Shown piece by piece: positions 9,446-18,326 of a stretch of 20,000 bases of DNA. The DNA comes from Nymphaea colorata. Lineage: Eukaryota > Streptophyta > Magnoliopsida > Nymphaeales > Nymphaeaceae. The position numbers and the translations under genes were made by a program. A model generated the notes under the pieces. That model made no database searches. It was not told the DNA's origin and saw nothing but the letters and a program-made list of their open reading frames with translations. Numbering within the stretch: the first letter of the stretch is position 1; each line of letters opens with the position of its first letter. Where the stretch lies: contig NC_045139.1 in NCBI RefSeq assembly GCF_008831285.2, positions 30,423,206 to 30,443,205 on the forward strand, in the 5' to 3' direction.

Positions 9446-9749
9446 GCCTATTCCCTGTTCTTTGAACATCTCCACCTGCGCGTGACAGGGTTGAATCCTA
9501 CTTCCACCGCACCCTGTTTTTTGGAACTTTATAACAGGAGCACTGCTGAAATTTTCACTCGACGGTGATTCTTGTGCAACTTTATTCAGACGTTTCAGGA
9601 TTTATGAAGCCGTGAGGAAGGAACGCTGGATTTTCTAAGTTCTGCCTGATTTTTCTTGCCCTTCCCTGTTGCACCAAGGTCGGTTTTCTGCCTTATTGCT
9701 CTTTCCTTCCTTTTTTTTTCCTGTCGTTTCTGGGTGAAATTATAACCTG

Positions 9750-12700
9750 ATGGCAAGTGAACAACAAAGACAAGAGGCTACGGATAACATAAGATGTTTC
9801 AATAACAACGAGCAAAGTAGTCAACCTCTGAAAATTACCAATACTCTTTTGAATGGTGCCAATTATCTAAGTTGGGCAAAGGCGGCTCGGTTGTTTTTAA
9901 GCGGGCGATCCAAGTTTGGATACATAAAAGGGAAAATTAGCCCTCCAGACAGGTCAGATCCCAAATTTGACGATTGGCAATCAGAAAATGATATGGTGAT
10001 GTCTTGGCTCATTAACTCCATGGAGCCCTCTATTGCGAATTTATTTATGTATCAAGAGACTGCAAAGGAAATTTGGGATGAATTAAAGCAACTTTTTTCC
10101 GAACAGAATAATCTTGCTCGGGTTTATCAAATTCAAGTCGAGATTGCCAATCTTATGAAGGGAGACAAACCACTGAACCTTTACATAGGAGAACTCAAAA
10201 GCCGGTTTGATGAACTTCTGCAATATAGGCCAGTTACGACTGATCCTGATATATACAAAATTCGGTTTGAGGAAGACAAAATTTTTAAGTTGTTGGCAGG
10301 ATTAGGAGCTGAGTATGAAAGTATTAGGAGTCAAATTCTTAATACATCTCCTCTTCCCAACTTCAACAACGTCTGTCAAATGATACAAAGGGAGGCTGCA
10401 CGAAGGCAAGTTATGAATTCCAATACCAAAACTGAAATTTCTGAAGAAAGTCATGAGAAAATGGCCTGTGTTGCGCAAGTCGAACCTGCCAAAGGGAATA
10501 AAAAACTCCCGAATAGTAACAGGCCTTCAAATGCCAACTTTAGCTATCAGAAAGGAAGAAACAAATTTAGATGTACACACTGCAAGCGATCTGGTCACAT
10601 CCGAGAAAAATGTTGGGAGCTGGTTGGAAGACCCACAAGAGACAACGGATCGTCCTCCACCAACTCAGACTCAGCCAATTTTGTTACCAAAGACGATCTT
10701 GAGAAGTTCTTTCAAAAGTTTGCCAAGACCAATCTAATTTCATCTCAACCCGTCAGCAATTCTGAAGGTAACTTTGCTTTGACTGCTACTTTAAATCCTT
10801 CTACATGGGTTATTGATACAGGGGCCACCGATCATATGTCTAGCGACTTAGCAAATTTGATCAGTGTTGACAAAACAAAAAAACGACCAGTTTTTACTGC
10901 TGATGGATCCCCCATTATTGCTGAAGGATATGGTGAAACTAGGTTCTTTGAAAAGGGACAAAAATCTCAAGTTCTTTATATCCCTAATCTATCAGCAAAT
11001 CTCATGTCGGTAAGAAAATTAACCAAGTCTCACAATTGTCTGGCTGTTTTTTCCTCAAATGATGTAATATTTCAGGATCTTGTGACGAAACGGGAGATTG
11101 GTAGAGGTCATGAAAAGAATGGGCTATACGTGATGGACAAAAACAGTTGCAGCTTCATGATGAATGACCAACAAGATAGAAGTTCTCATTACTGGACCTG
11201 GCATGCAAGACTTGGTCATATCTCTGATCAAAATTTGATTCGCCTCATCCCTCATCTTACAGTTGAAAAACATTCGTGTGATGCTTGTGAATTTTCTAAA
11301 TCTATGAGATTGCCATTTCAATCTTCTACTGAAAACTCTAAAGAAATTTTTGATTTGGTTCACTCAGATGTTTGGGGACCAGCCCCAGAAGTGTCATACT
11401 CTGGATTTAGATACTATGTTTCATTTATTGATGATAAGACCCGCATGACTTGGTTGTTTTTCCTTAAGTATAAGAGTGAAGTTTTTTGTGCTTTCAAAGA
11501 TTTTTTCAAGATGGTACATACTCAATATGGAGTAAAAATAAAAAAACTTCGCTCTGATAATGGTGGAGAATATGTGAATGATTCTCTTGAAAATTTTTTA
11601 AAAGAGGAAGGAGTACAACCTCAATACTCATGTGCAGGTACCTCACAACAGAATGGAGTTGCCGAACGGAAAAATAGGCAACTACTAAATATTGCTCGAT
11701 CTCTTATGATTCATATGCATGTCCCATTTCGTTTTTGGAATGACGCTATTGCTACAGCATGTTATATCGTCAACAGGGCACCAAGTTCCAGCATTGAAAA
11801 TCAAGTTCCCATAGAACTTCTTCTTAATAGAAAAGTTTCTATAAAGCATTTTAAAGTTTTTGGATGCAAGTGTTATACTCATATACAAGAAAAATTTAGG
11901 AACAAATTTGAAAAGCGCGCTGTAAAATGCATTTTCCTTGGCTACTCCAGTAGAAAGAAGGGTTATAAGTGTTATGATCCTGTCACTAGAAAGTTACTTA
12001 TATCTCGTGATGTGAAGTTTTTTGAACAGGAGTACTTCTTTGATAATCAAAGAAAGGGGGAGATGAACACCAAGGATCTCACCAAGCAGCCCATATTACC
12101 GACAGTTAAAATCAGCAATGAAGTTCCTCACACAAGCAAGCAGCTCGTATTGCCAATGTTTGAAATTAGCAATGATGTGCCTTGCGCAAGACAGCCCCAT
12201 TTTGAACCTCAGTCTGAACTAGCTCAAAATGCCTCAAATGATGATAATGTGTCCTTGCTTCCACCTCAAAGAACTCAACAACCCGATACCAGCACCAATC
12301 CTCTCACCTCTTCTACTGAACCAAATCTCAATCTCAGCAACTCCAGCCCAACCTCTCAAGAAAATCTCATTAGACGGACCACTCGCTCCACTAGACTACC
12401 AACAAAATTTAGTGACTACTGCACTTATCTTACAGCAAACAAAAACCATTCCATAGACCAATACCTATCTTTTGAAAATTTGCCCATTCACTACAAATCC
12501 TATATCCTAAACACATATTCCCAACATGAACCAAAAACCTACGAGGAGGCTAAATCCGATCCAGGGTGGCTTAACGCTATGGAAGAAGAGCTTGCGGCAT
12601 TGGCAAAAAATAAGACATGGGATCTTGTTCCTCTACCCAATGGGAAGAAGCTGGTTGGATGCAAGTGGGTTTATCGAATAAAATACAACAATGATGGAAG

Positions 12701-14060
12701 TGTAGAGCGCTACAAAGCCCGCCTGGTCGCCAAAGGATTCACCCAAACTGAAGGTATTGACTATACTGAAACCTTTGCGCCTGTTGCAAAAATGAGCTAT
12801 GTCCGAACTTTAATTTCTGTAGCAGCAAACAAAAGATGGCCTCTGACTCAACTTGATGTGAAAAATGCTTTTCTTCATGGAGAACTCAACGAAGAAGTTT
12901 ATATGGAGGCTCCAAAAGGTATAAAAAATGAGCACGGGTATGTCTGCAAGTTGAAAAAAGCCCTATACGGGTTGAAGCAGTCACCACGAGCTTGGTTTGC
13001 TCGCCTCAGTGATGCTCTTATTAAAATGGGTTTCAAAAGAAGCAGTGCTGACCATACTATGTTTATGCATTTGAAAAATTCTAAAATTTGTATTCTGCTT
13101 GTTTATGTGGACGACATAATAATGACAGGTGATGATATTGACTTTATGCCGCGCGTGAAAGGCTATCTCAATCAACTATTTGAAATCAAGGATTTGGGAA
13201 TGCTAAGATTTTTTCTAGGAATTGAAGTTGCTCACTCAAATAAAGGAGTCTTCCTTTGCCAAAGGAAATATACGCTAGATCTATTGAAAGAAACTGGATG
13301 CTTGGGTGCTAAACCTGCAGAGACTCCTCTTGAAGCCAATTGTAAATTGAAGAAAGATGAAGGTGAACCTATTGAGAATGTTCAAAGCTTTCAAAAACTT
13401 GTTGGAAAGCTCATATATTTGACTGTTACAAGACCAGACATATCTTATGCTGTAAGTTTGATTAGCCAGTTCATGCACTCTCCTAGATCATCTCATGTTG
13501 AAGCTGCTCATAGAATTTTGAGGTATTTGAAAAGATGTCCTGGAAGAGGAATTTTAATGAAACGTAATCTGCCACTAGATGTTGTGGGTTATACTGATGC
13601 AGACTGGGCAGGAGATCCAAACGACAGAAGATCTACTTCGGGTTTTTGTACCTTTGTTGGAGGAAATCTTGTATCTTGGAAAAGCAAAAAACAATCTGTA
13701 GTTGCTCGATCAAGTGCTGAAGCAGAATACAGAGCTATGGCTGGATGCACATGTGAACTCGTATGGATTAAAGCTCTTCTGAAAGATATGAACATTGATG
13801 TACGTGAACCTATAAAGCTGATATGCGACAATATGGCTGCAATTTATATTGGGGCAAATCCAGTCTTTCACGAAAGGACCAAACACATTGAGATTGACTG
13901 CCACTTCATTAGAGAAAAAATCCAAGATGGCACTATCGAAACTTGTCATGTCAAAAGTGAAAATCAGTTGGCTGATATTTTTACAAAAAGTTTGGCACGT
14001 GAGAAACATCAAGACATTGTAAACAAGTTGGGACAGATTGATATCTGTCCACCAACTTGA
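9750..14060 (+). CDS. Copia Gag-Pol polyprotein, 1436 residues, intact
   Basis: This single frame encodes capsid and all enzymes for retrotransposition. The N-terminal Gag region (about 20-240, UBN2-like) ends with a CCHC zinc knuckle at C275, C278, H283 and C288. The aspartic protease has DTGA at D356. The GAG-pre-integrase zinc site is H485, H490, C510 and C513. The integrase catalytic triad is D540, D603 and E639, with exact D-35-E spacing. Reverse transcriptase starts near W957, with D1036 in QLDVKNAFLHG and YVDD at 1119-1122. RNase H has D1283 (YTDADWAG), E1324/E1326 (SSAEAEY) and D1360 (CDN), followed by KHIEIDCHF and QLADIFTK. The start is the first ATG after an in-frame TGA at 9735. 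The stop is fused to the polypurine tract. Gag and Pol share one frame, so no frameshift is needed; how the Gag excess is made is not visible. No catalytic residue is missing. Confidence 0.98.
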   Translation: MASEQQRQEATDNIRCFNNNEQSSQPLKITNTLLNGANYLSWAKAARLFLSGRSKFGYIKGKISPPDRSDPKFDDWQSENDMVMSWLINSMEPSIANLFMYQETAKEIWDELKQLFSEQNNLARVYQIQVEIANLMKGDKPLNLYIGELKSRFDELLQYRPVTTDPDIYKIRFEEDKIFKLLAGLGAEYESIRSQILNTSPLPNFNNVCQMIQREAARRQVMNSNTKTEISEESHEKMACVAQVEPAKGNKKLPNSNRPSNANFSYQKGRNKFRCTHCKRSGHIREKCWELVGRPTRDNGSSSTNSDSANFVTKDDLEKFFQKFAKTNLISSQPVSNSEGNFALTATLNPSTWVIDTGATDHMSSDLANLISVDKTKKRPVFTADGSPIIAEGYGETRFFEKGQKSQVLYIPNLSANLMSVRKLTKSHNCLAVFSSNDVIFQDLVTKREIGRGHEKNGLYVMDKNSCSFMMNDQQDRSSHYWTWHARLGHISDQNLIRLIPHLTVEKHSCDACEFSKSMRLPFQSSTENSKEIFDLVHSDVWGPAPEVSYSGFRYYVSFIDDKTRMTWLFFLKYKSEVFCAFKDFFKMVHTQYGVKIKKLRSDNGGEYVNDSLENFLKEEGVQPQYSCAGTSQQNGVAERKNRQLLNIARSLMIHMHVPFRFWNDAIATACYIVNRAPSSSIENQVPIELLLNRKVSIKHFKVFGCKCYTHIQEKFRNKFEKRAVKCIFLGYSSRKKGYKCYDPVTRKLLISRDVKFFEQEYFFDNQRKGEMNTKDLTKQPILPTVKISNEVPHTSKQLVLPMFEISNDVPCARQPHFEPQSELAQNASNDDNVSLLPPQRTQQPDTSTNPLTSSTEPNLNLSNSSPTSQENLIRRTTRSTRLPTKFSDYCTYLTANKNHSIDQYLSFENLPIHYKSYILNTYSQHEPKTYEEAKSDPGWLNAMEEELAALAKNKTWDLVPLPNGKKLVGCKWVYRIKYNNDGSVERYKARLVAKGFTQTEGIDYTETFAPVAKMSYVRTLISVAANKRWPLTQLDVKNAFLHGELNEEVYMEAPKGIKNEHGYVCKLKKALYGLKQSPRAWFARLSDALIKMGFKRSSADHTMFMHLKNSKICILLVYVDDIIMTGDDIDFMPRVKGYLNQLFEIKDLGMLRFFLGIEVAHSNKGVFLCQRKYTLDLLKETGCLGAKPAETPLEANCKLKKDEGEPIENVQSFQKLVGKLIYLTVTRPDISYAVSLISQFMHSPRSSHVEAAHRILRYLKRCPGRGILMKRNLPLDVVGYTDADWAGDPNDRRSTSGFCTFVGGNLVSWKSKKQSVVARSSAEAEYRAMAGCTCELVWIKALLKDMNIDVREPIKLICDNMAAIYIGANPVFHERTKHIEIDCHFIREKIQDGTIETCHVKSENQLADIFTKSLAREKHQDIVNKLGQIDICPPT

Positions 14061-14069
14061 GGGGGAGAT
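14061..14069 (+). promoter_or_regulatory. Polypurine tract
   Basis: GGGGGAGAT lies between the Gag-Pol stop codon (TGA, 14058-14060) and the 3' LTR. It is the RNase H-resistant primer for plus-strand synthesis. TGAGGGGGAGATTG is a typical copia arrangement, with the stop codon abutting the tract. Confidence 0.93.
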
Positions 14070-14380
14070 TGTTGCAAGATTTATGGAAGAAGATTGATAC
14101 TGCCATCAATCAACAATATCCTACCGTTAGGATTAGATTGTGATTGTATTAAAAAAGGGAAAGAGGTCCTCTCCTAGTTTTTGGAAAGATAAAGTAGCCG
14201 TTCTCGTGGTTATCTTCCTGTATAAAAACCCTCTTTCCCTTAGAATGTAACAGAACAGAGTGAATACAAAAATCGTCTTCTTCATCCTCCGTGGATGTAG
14301 GTCGTAGTGCCGAACCACGTAAATTGTGCTGTTCTCTTGTATGATTGTCTCTCTCACGTTTTTTATCACGTTTTTTATCA
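14070..14380 (+). repeat. 3' LTR
   Basis: It is 311 bases, the same length as the 5' LTR, with TG...CA ends. The three differences are at 14113, 14284 and 14302. It carries the TATA box at 14221-14228, so it could drive transcription outward into the flank. Confidence 0.98.
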
Positions 14381-14385
14381 GTTGG
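14381..14385 (+). repeat. Target-site duplication, right copy (GTTGG)
   Basis: This is identical to 8504-8508. Removing the element and one copy gives the empty site ACATAACAGTTGGCAAACC. Confidence 0.95.
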
Positions 14386-15242
14386 CAAACCTGTGAATGA
14401 GACTAAGAAGGGCAGACAACCAGATCACCAAGTCGACGACTCGACTCAGCAACATGGGCGGGTCAGGTCATAAATCTTTGCTGTGTAATTTCTGCTCTAA
14501 ATGAAGGAAATTCAATATATCTATGAAACGACAAGCAAATACCAACTATGCACGATCAAATAATCTTAATTTATGATAAATAAACCTAAATTACAATTAT
14601 ACAACTACAAAAAAGCAAAACAATTAACAAGCTAATTAATCACAAACTGCATGATGCAAACAAAATCCGAAGAACAAGTCTCTCTTTTGGCGACCCAAAA
14701 GAGTACCTCTCTCAGTTTCTTGAGCAATTTATGGTGTGACTGTTGGCGAGAAGGCCTTCCTTTGCTGTCTCCCCCACTGATCTTCCTGCTCAACATTCTC
14801 ATGTACCATGAGTTCCCCATTTCCTCTCCCCTCCTTTTCATCATCCTAGATGGTGCCCACCACCCAACATTAACACTAACCCTTTCCTTTTCTCCTCTCC
14901 ACCCGTGTCGTTGCTTCTCTTCTCCTGTTCATGCCTCTTTCCATTCTACTTCTTCCGCTCCATCCCCTTCGCCTGGTGAAGATTCCGATAAGGCAAAATT
15001 GAAATCAAGAACACAGACGAGAGCAGGGTAGAATGCAGTACAGAGCGGGGTCAGGTGGAACTTGCACATACAAACACGGCCAAAAATGGAGCAGAGAAGA
15101 AACTTGCATGAAGAGGCTTGCCAATTGTGTTCCAATGTATACAATTCTTATTACAAATTGTTAGACATGGACGGTGACGAGATGCATATCGATGGAAATG
15201 ATTAAGATTTCGAAAATAACTGATCAAACTGATCTTCTGCTG
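14386..15242. other. Intergenic, no gene supported
   Basis: Short open frames exist on both strands around 14632-15144. None has a recognisable domain, and their composition (CT-rich on the + strand) explains the lack of stops. The stretch at about 14429-14475 shares words (GACTCGACTCA, GGGTCAGGTCAT) with 16055-16095, suggesting a dispersed repeat. On the minus strand, sequence past 15243 would lie downstream of the RNase H remnant and may contain old LTR sequence, but I could not define it. Confidence 0.45.
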
Positions 15243-15425
15243 GCACTTCACTATCCTGAGGTTGATCTCGTATGCTCAGTTTGTTTTTGTGATAGGAGAA
15301 GCACTTTGGTAAATATATCTGCTAGTTGACTTGATTAAGAGGTGTGTGAGGTCTGAATTGTTTTTGCTTTGACTAAATATAGATGACAATCTATCTCAAT
15401 GTTTGACTTCAAGGGCCAGATTATC
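15243..15425 (-). pseudogene. Degraded copia RNase H C-terminal remnant
   Basis: On the minus strand, one frame reads IEIDCHLYLVKAK, then TIQTSHT, a stop, then SSQLADIFTK. This matches the C-terminal RNase H end of copia Pol; the intact element here has KHIEIDCHFIREK and NQLADIFTK. Just upstream, AAACATTGAG lacks two bases of the expected AAACACATTGAG, a frameshift. GATAATCTGGCC (15414-15425 on the minus strand) may be the CDN-x-A motif, with the sequence between it and KHIE deleted. After FTK the frame shifts again and ends near 15243. The opposite orientation and heavy decay show that this is an older, independent insertion. Confidence 0.8.
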
Positions 15426-15725
15426 TTTTTCAATCCTTTTTAAAAGTTTGCTCTGAAATGAAACTGTTGTTAAGCAGAAATTAGTAACAAAATTTTCTGT
15501 ATTTAAGGTGCCACTCTAATCATAATTAATTTCCAATATGAAGTCACAAATGTAAATTATTGTCACAATTACGCGACTAACAGTACCGCCCATGTTCATG
15601 TAGAGATGTAATTTTTCTCTTTCTGATTTTTGCCCTCACGAGTCACAATCAATAGGTTCCTTTTCAGACTTAATCCGAAAAAAAAAGATGGGGGAAAGCT
15701 GAATGCTTTAACGTGCGTCATTGCC

Positions 15726-15767
15726 CTAAGCGAAAATATGGGGGTACTAAGCGAAAATATTGGGGTA
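15726..15767 (+). repeat. 21-bp tandem duplication
   Basis: Two adjacent units, CTAAGCGAAAATAT(G/T)GGGGTA, differ at one base. They end three bases before the left target-site duplication of the hAT-like MITE. Confidence 0.93.
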
Positions 15768-15769
15768 CT

Positions 15770-15962
15770 GTGACAGCCAGGGGGCAGAGGGGCAAGCTGG
15801 CAGTTCGACCTCTGGATCCGGGTAGGGCCAAACTAAATTCTAATACAAAAAATACATTACGTAATTAAAAAATATTATTTTTTCAACGTAAAAAAAATTT
15901 CATTGGCTGAGGTGGGGCCATGGCCTAGGCGGGGCCCCCTTCCCTCCGTCCCTGGTGACAGC
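15770..15962. mobile_element. hAT-like MITE with 8-bp target-site duplication
   Basis: The element proper is 15778-15954 (177 bp) and is flanked by perfect 8-base repeats GTGACAGC at 15770-15777 and 15955-15962. An 8-base duplication is the hallmark of hAT transposition. The left end is CAGGGGGCAGAGGGGCAAGC; the right end in reverse complement is CAGGGACGGAGGGAAGGGGG. Both start with the CAGGG of hAT terminal inverted repeats. The interior is AT-rich, non-coding and too short for a transposase, so it depends on an autonomous hAT elsewhere. The perfect duplication suggests that the insertion is not very old. Confidence 0.85.
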
Positions 15963-16022
15963 CAACCTTATACCAGTAAGTAAGAGAAAGTACTTTAACC
16001 AATAGAGTTTTATTGATTTGCC

Positions 16023-16361
16023 CATAATTGGTAAACTTGTGACTCGGTTGTTGGGTCAGCGAGTTAGACTCATCGACTCAACCCGATTAGGTCATGAGCT
16101 TGTTAATATATTTTTGGTGCATATAGATGAAATAAGGTATCTGACACTCTAAAAAGGTTTTTCTTTTCTTTTATTGCATTGTTACTGCAACTGAGTTGGG
16201 TTGATTCTGAGTTAGTGAGGGTGATTTAGAGCGAGTTAAGGGTGAGTCGAGCCGAGTCAGGGGCAATCCTTGCCGAGTCAGGTTCGACCTCACCCAAACC
16301 TTAACTTGTGGCTGGATTTGTAAGCGATTCTCGAATCAGCCCGGCTAGTTTGACAACTATG
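16023..16361. mobile_element. Possible TIR element, 339 bp
   Basis: The left end CATAATTGGTAAACTTG and the reverse-complemented right end CATAGTTGTCAAACTAG agree at about 13 of 17 positions. The interior is rich in GAGTCGAG/GACTCAACC words often seen in plant MITEs. No target-site duplication is clear, so the borders are tentative. Confidence 0.35.
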
Positions 16362-16369
16362 CTGATGAC

Positions 16370-16470
16370 CTTAGGGTTTACTGCAGAAAGATACTATTTT
16401 TTTAAAATTTTGAATAAATAAATCAATACAGACTCAGTATATAAGAAAAACGAAGGGAACTAACTCTGAG
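16370..16470 (-). repeat. Dispersed repeat, copy B (inverted relative to 5190-5290)
   Basis: Read on the minus strand, it gives TTCCCTTCGTT, then ATATACTGAGTCTGTATT, TTATTCAAAA and TATCTTTCT in the same order as copy A. The 18-base core is identical. It starts within about 10 bases of the right end of the possible TIR element at 16361. Confidence 0.75.
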
Positions 16471-17774
16471 TGGTTTAATCAAATTACGTGGTTTATAGAA
16501 CGTTCACCACCCTTTCTGCTACACCTGCTCCTATTCCTATACTTTTCTCCAACTCTTATCTAATCCCTTTTAGTGTCCCTTTTTTTGAAAATCCAAAGCA
16601 ATTTAAGATATTTCATCAAACGTAGCAATTCGTGAGACTTAAGCCTACAACTGAAAGGAAGGGCTTAAAATTTTAAATTATTCAATGAATGTAATCCACT
16701 TTGAATTGCAGGAAATACTAAAGACATAAATATTGAGATACAAACCTACAGGAAGAGGTGGTGTCGAAAAATTTTAGCGAAGCCATATTGGATATAAAAT
16801 TTTAAATTTTTAAGGAGTACTAATATGTAAATGAGAAAAAATGTTAAGAAATGTCAACACAAAAATAAGGACTTTTTGAGGGTCTGTCGGGGCATCTATC
16901 CGCACGTAGTCCACACCTGCCTCTGCGAACCTTGTGACACATCAATAGGCTTTGACATATAACTTATAAACCAATTATGTGATTAGACTTTTTTTCATGT
17001 AAGCTAACTAGTTGTTGATGCCACACAAAGATATTCTTTTGTATTTTGCACTTAATCTAAAACGGCAATATTGCCTCCAACAAAGATACAGTACCAGGTG
17101 GTGTATCTTCTGCCACTGACATGAGCGGGAAGGCGGTACACCCCCATCAAAAAAATGAAAATAAAAATTTACATATAAATTTTAAAGAAATTTCATGTAT
17201 TTTATTTTGAAAAATGATATTTTTTGCTCCTATCTTCCACTGATGTCACTAGTTGCCAATGGACAATATCACGGAGTTTGCAAGTTGAAATGATAAGACT
17301 TATCTAGAAAAGTAAATATACCTTTACGTAAGAGAAATTAGTAATTAAATAAGATCATTGGTATCTCAAGAATGCTCGTATGCATTGTTGTTAGTATTCC
17401 ATAAATTCCTTCATTCGTAATATTTATGAGAAAAACTTCAGTTTGACATGGAGACAAATTTTGAATGCCAAAGGTATGGTGCCGAGTCTTCTTTCATTGC
17501 AGTGTATAATTGGGTGCAGATTCCTTGGTGCTTGTAGGATTTCGTGATGCCAAGGAATATAATACCATGTTGATCTGATACAAGTCTTATCTCAGGAAAA
17601 TACGGGTTCGAGTCTGCCAATGATGCAGTAATTTCCAATAGAATGAACAGTTACCTCCACCAAAAAGTTGTGGGCGTAAGGTTGGTACCGAAGTTTTTTT
17701 TTTTTATATATAAATAAAAAGAAAAGGAGAGATAATCAAGTGCAAATGCGGAAACAAAATATTTTACACTAAAA
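16471..17774. other. AT-rich intergenic region
   Basis: I see no gene. The sequence has stops in all frames and AT-rich blocks (16780-16870, 17150-17230) resembling decayed repeats. GGGTTCGAGTC at about 17605 looks like a tRNA-type B box, but no tRNA fold can be built around it. Confidence 0.5.
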
Positions 17775-17901
17775 AATTTGCAAATTGCAGAGGCGTGGGG
17801 TAGAGCGGACAGAAAAAAAAGTAAAGGGGCGTCTGCAGAAGGGATCAATCACACTGCCAGGGGTCTTTCCTCCTCTGGTAGTGTGGGAGTGACAGCGGGA
17901 G
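17775..17901 (+). other. Duplicated 5' flank of the MYB copy
   Basis: This stretch aligns loosely with 2417-2544. Shared blocks include GAGGCG/AAGGCG, a purine-rich run with AAAAGGGG-like sequence, and GGTAGTG shortly before the ATG. It suggests that the duplication included the proximal promoter, not only coding sequence. Confidence 0.5.
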
Positions 17902-18326
17902 ATGGGGAGGGCTCCATGTGGCTCGAAAGTTGGAGTTCACAGAGGACCATGGACTGATAGAGAAGACACACTGGTTACCAGGTATATGGAGAACGCGAGG
18001 CCACCTCATCCTTTCAACCCGACGTCCTCATCCACGGCAAAAATTCAGGGTGCATTTGGTAGCGGTGGATCTCTGATTCAATTTAAGAGGAAGCACAGCG
18101 ATCAACAACGTGAACGTGAAGGACAGCGCTCTTTTCCTCCTCCTCCTTCTTTCAGTTCTAAGTTAAACTTTAAAAGTTTAATTCGGCCATTACAGTGGAA
18201 GTTTCTGAGTCCACCCCTGATGGTAGCTGCATGCAACGGAATGCAGTCACCTGCTTCGAAGATGGAACTCTTCTTTTAAGATCCTTGACCCCTCGTGGAT
18301 TCGAATTACGTCTTCAGTTTGACGTA
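17902..18326 (+). pseudogene. Broken, internally deleted copy of the R2R3-MYB gene
   Basis: The first 86 bases (17902-17987) match exon 1 of the gene at 2545 with 11 differences (about 87 percent). They read MGRAPCGSKVGVHRGPWTDREDTLVTRYM, in which C7 is replaced by G. Similarity then stops, before W37. It resumes at about 18223-18326, which matches 3687-3789 (the end of exon 2 and the first bases past the stop). There CACCTGCTT and CTTCTTTT are shared, and CTTCAGT-TGA-GTA follows in both. The remnant C-terminal frame is out of register with the ATG frame, which ends at TAA 18277. Lost are the rest of R2, the intron, all of R3 and most of the C-terminal region. The middle (about 17990-18220) is mostly unrelated. 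The 125-residue frame cannot bind DNA as a MYB. Flank similarity begins near 17775. Confidence 0.85.
18163..18181. repeat. Perfect 19-base palindrome
   Basis: TTAAACTTTAAAAGTTTAA is a perfect inverted repeat around a central A. It lies in the unexplained middle part of the MYB remnant. Confidence 0.7.

Larger units (their letters stand above)
8832..9749 (+). other. Retrotransposon leader (5' untranslated region)
   Basis: This leader of about 0.9 kb is clearly more GC-rich than the rest of the window. It has two copies of a GC-rich hairpin (9044-9068 and 9421-9445) and a tandem 12-base repeat CTCAGACAACAC (8963-8986). Long open frames run on both strands (8746-9465 on +, 8918-9475 on -), but their products match no family I recognise. 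An in-frame TGA at 9735-9737 separates the leader from the Gag-Pol start. RNA packaging and dimerisation signals are expected in such leaders; that the hairpins serve this role is inference. Confidence 0.75.
8509..14380 (+). mobile_element. Complete Ty1/copia LTR retrotransposon, 5872 bp
   Basis: In order the element has a 311-bp 5' LTR, a primer-binding site, a 930-bp leader, a single Gag-Pol frame (9750-14060), a polypurine tract and a 311-bp 3' LTR, all inside a GTTGG duplication. The order protease, integrase, reverse transcriptase, RNase H defines Ty1/copia (Pseudoviridae type) rather than Ty3/gypsy. Every part needed for autonomous transposition can be seen and the frame has no stop or shift. 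The LTRs differ at 3 of 311 positions, so insertion is recent. The lineage within copia (Ale, Ivana, Tork and so on) cannot be fixed from the sequence alone. Confidence 0.98.

Noticed and set aside
8572-9475. Leader open frames as host genes
   Set aside because: They lie inside the retrotransposon, partly in the LTR, overlap each other on both strands, and show no recognisable domain. They are kept only as a finding.
14632-14844. Small 70-residue minus-strand protein
   Set aside because: It is rather basic and hydrophilic, but matches no small-peptide family I recognise; the opposite strand is open too because of CT-rich composition.
17590-17625. tRNA gene or tRNA-derived SINE from the B-box-like GGGTTCGAGTC
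   Set aside because: The flanking bases do not pair as a T stem, and no acceptor or anticodon arm can be built.
17902-18279. Functional single-repeat or short MYB protein
   Set aside because: Homology ends before the second tryptophan of R2, and the C-terminal remnant is out of frame.
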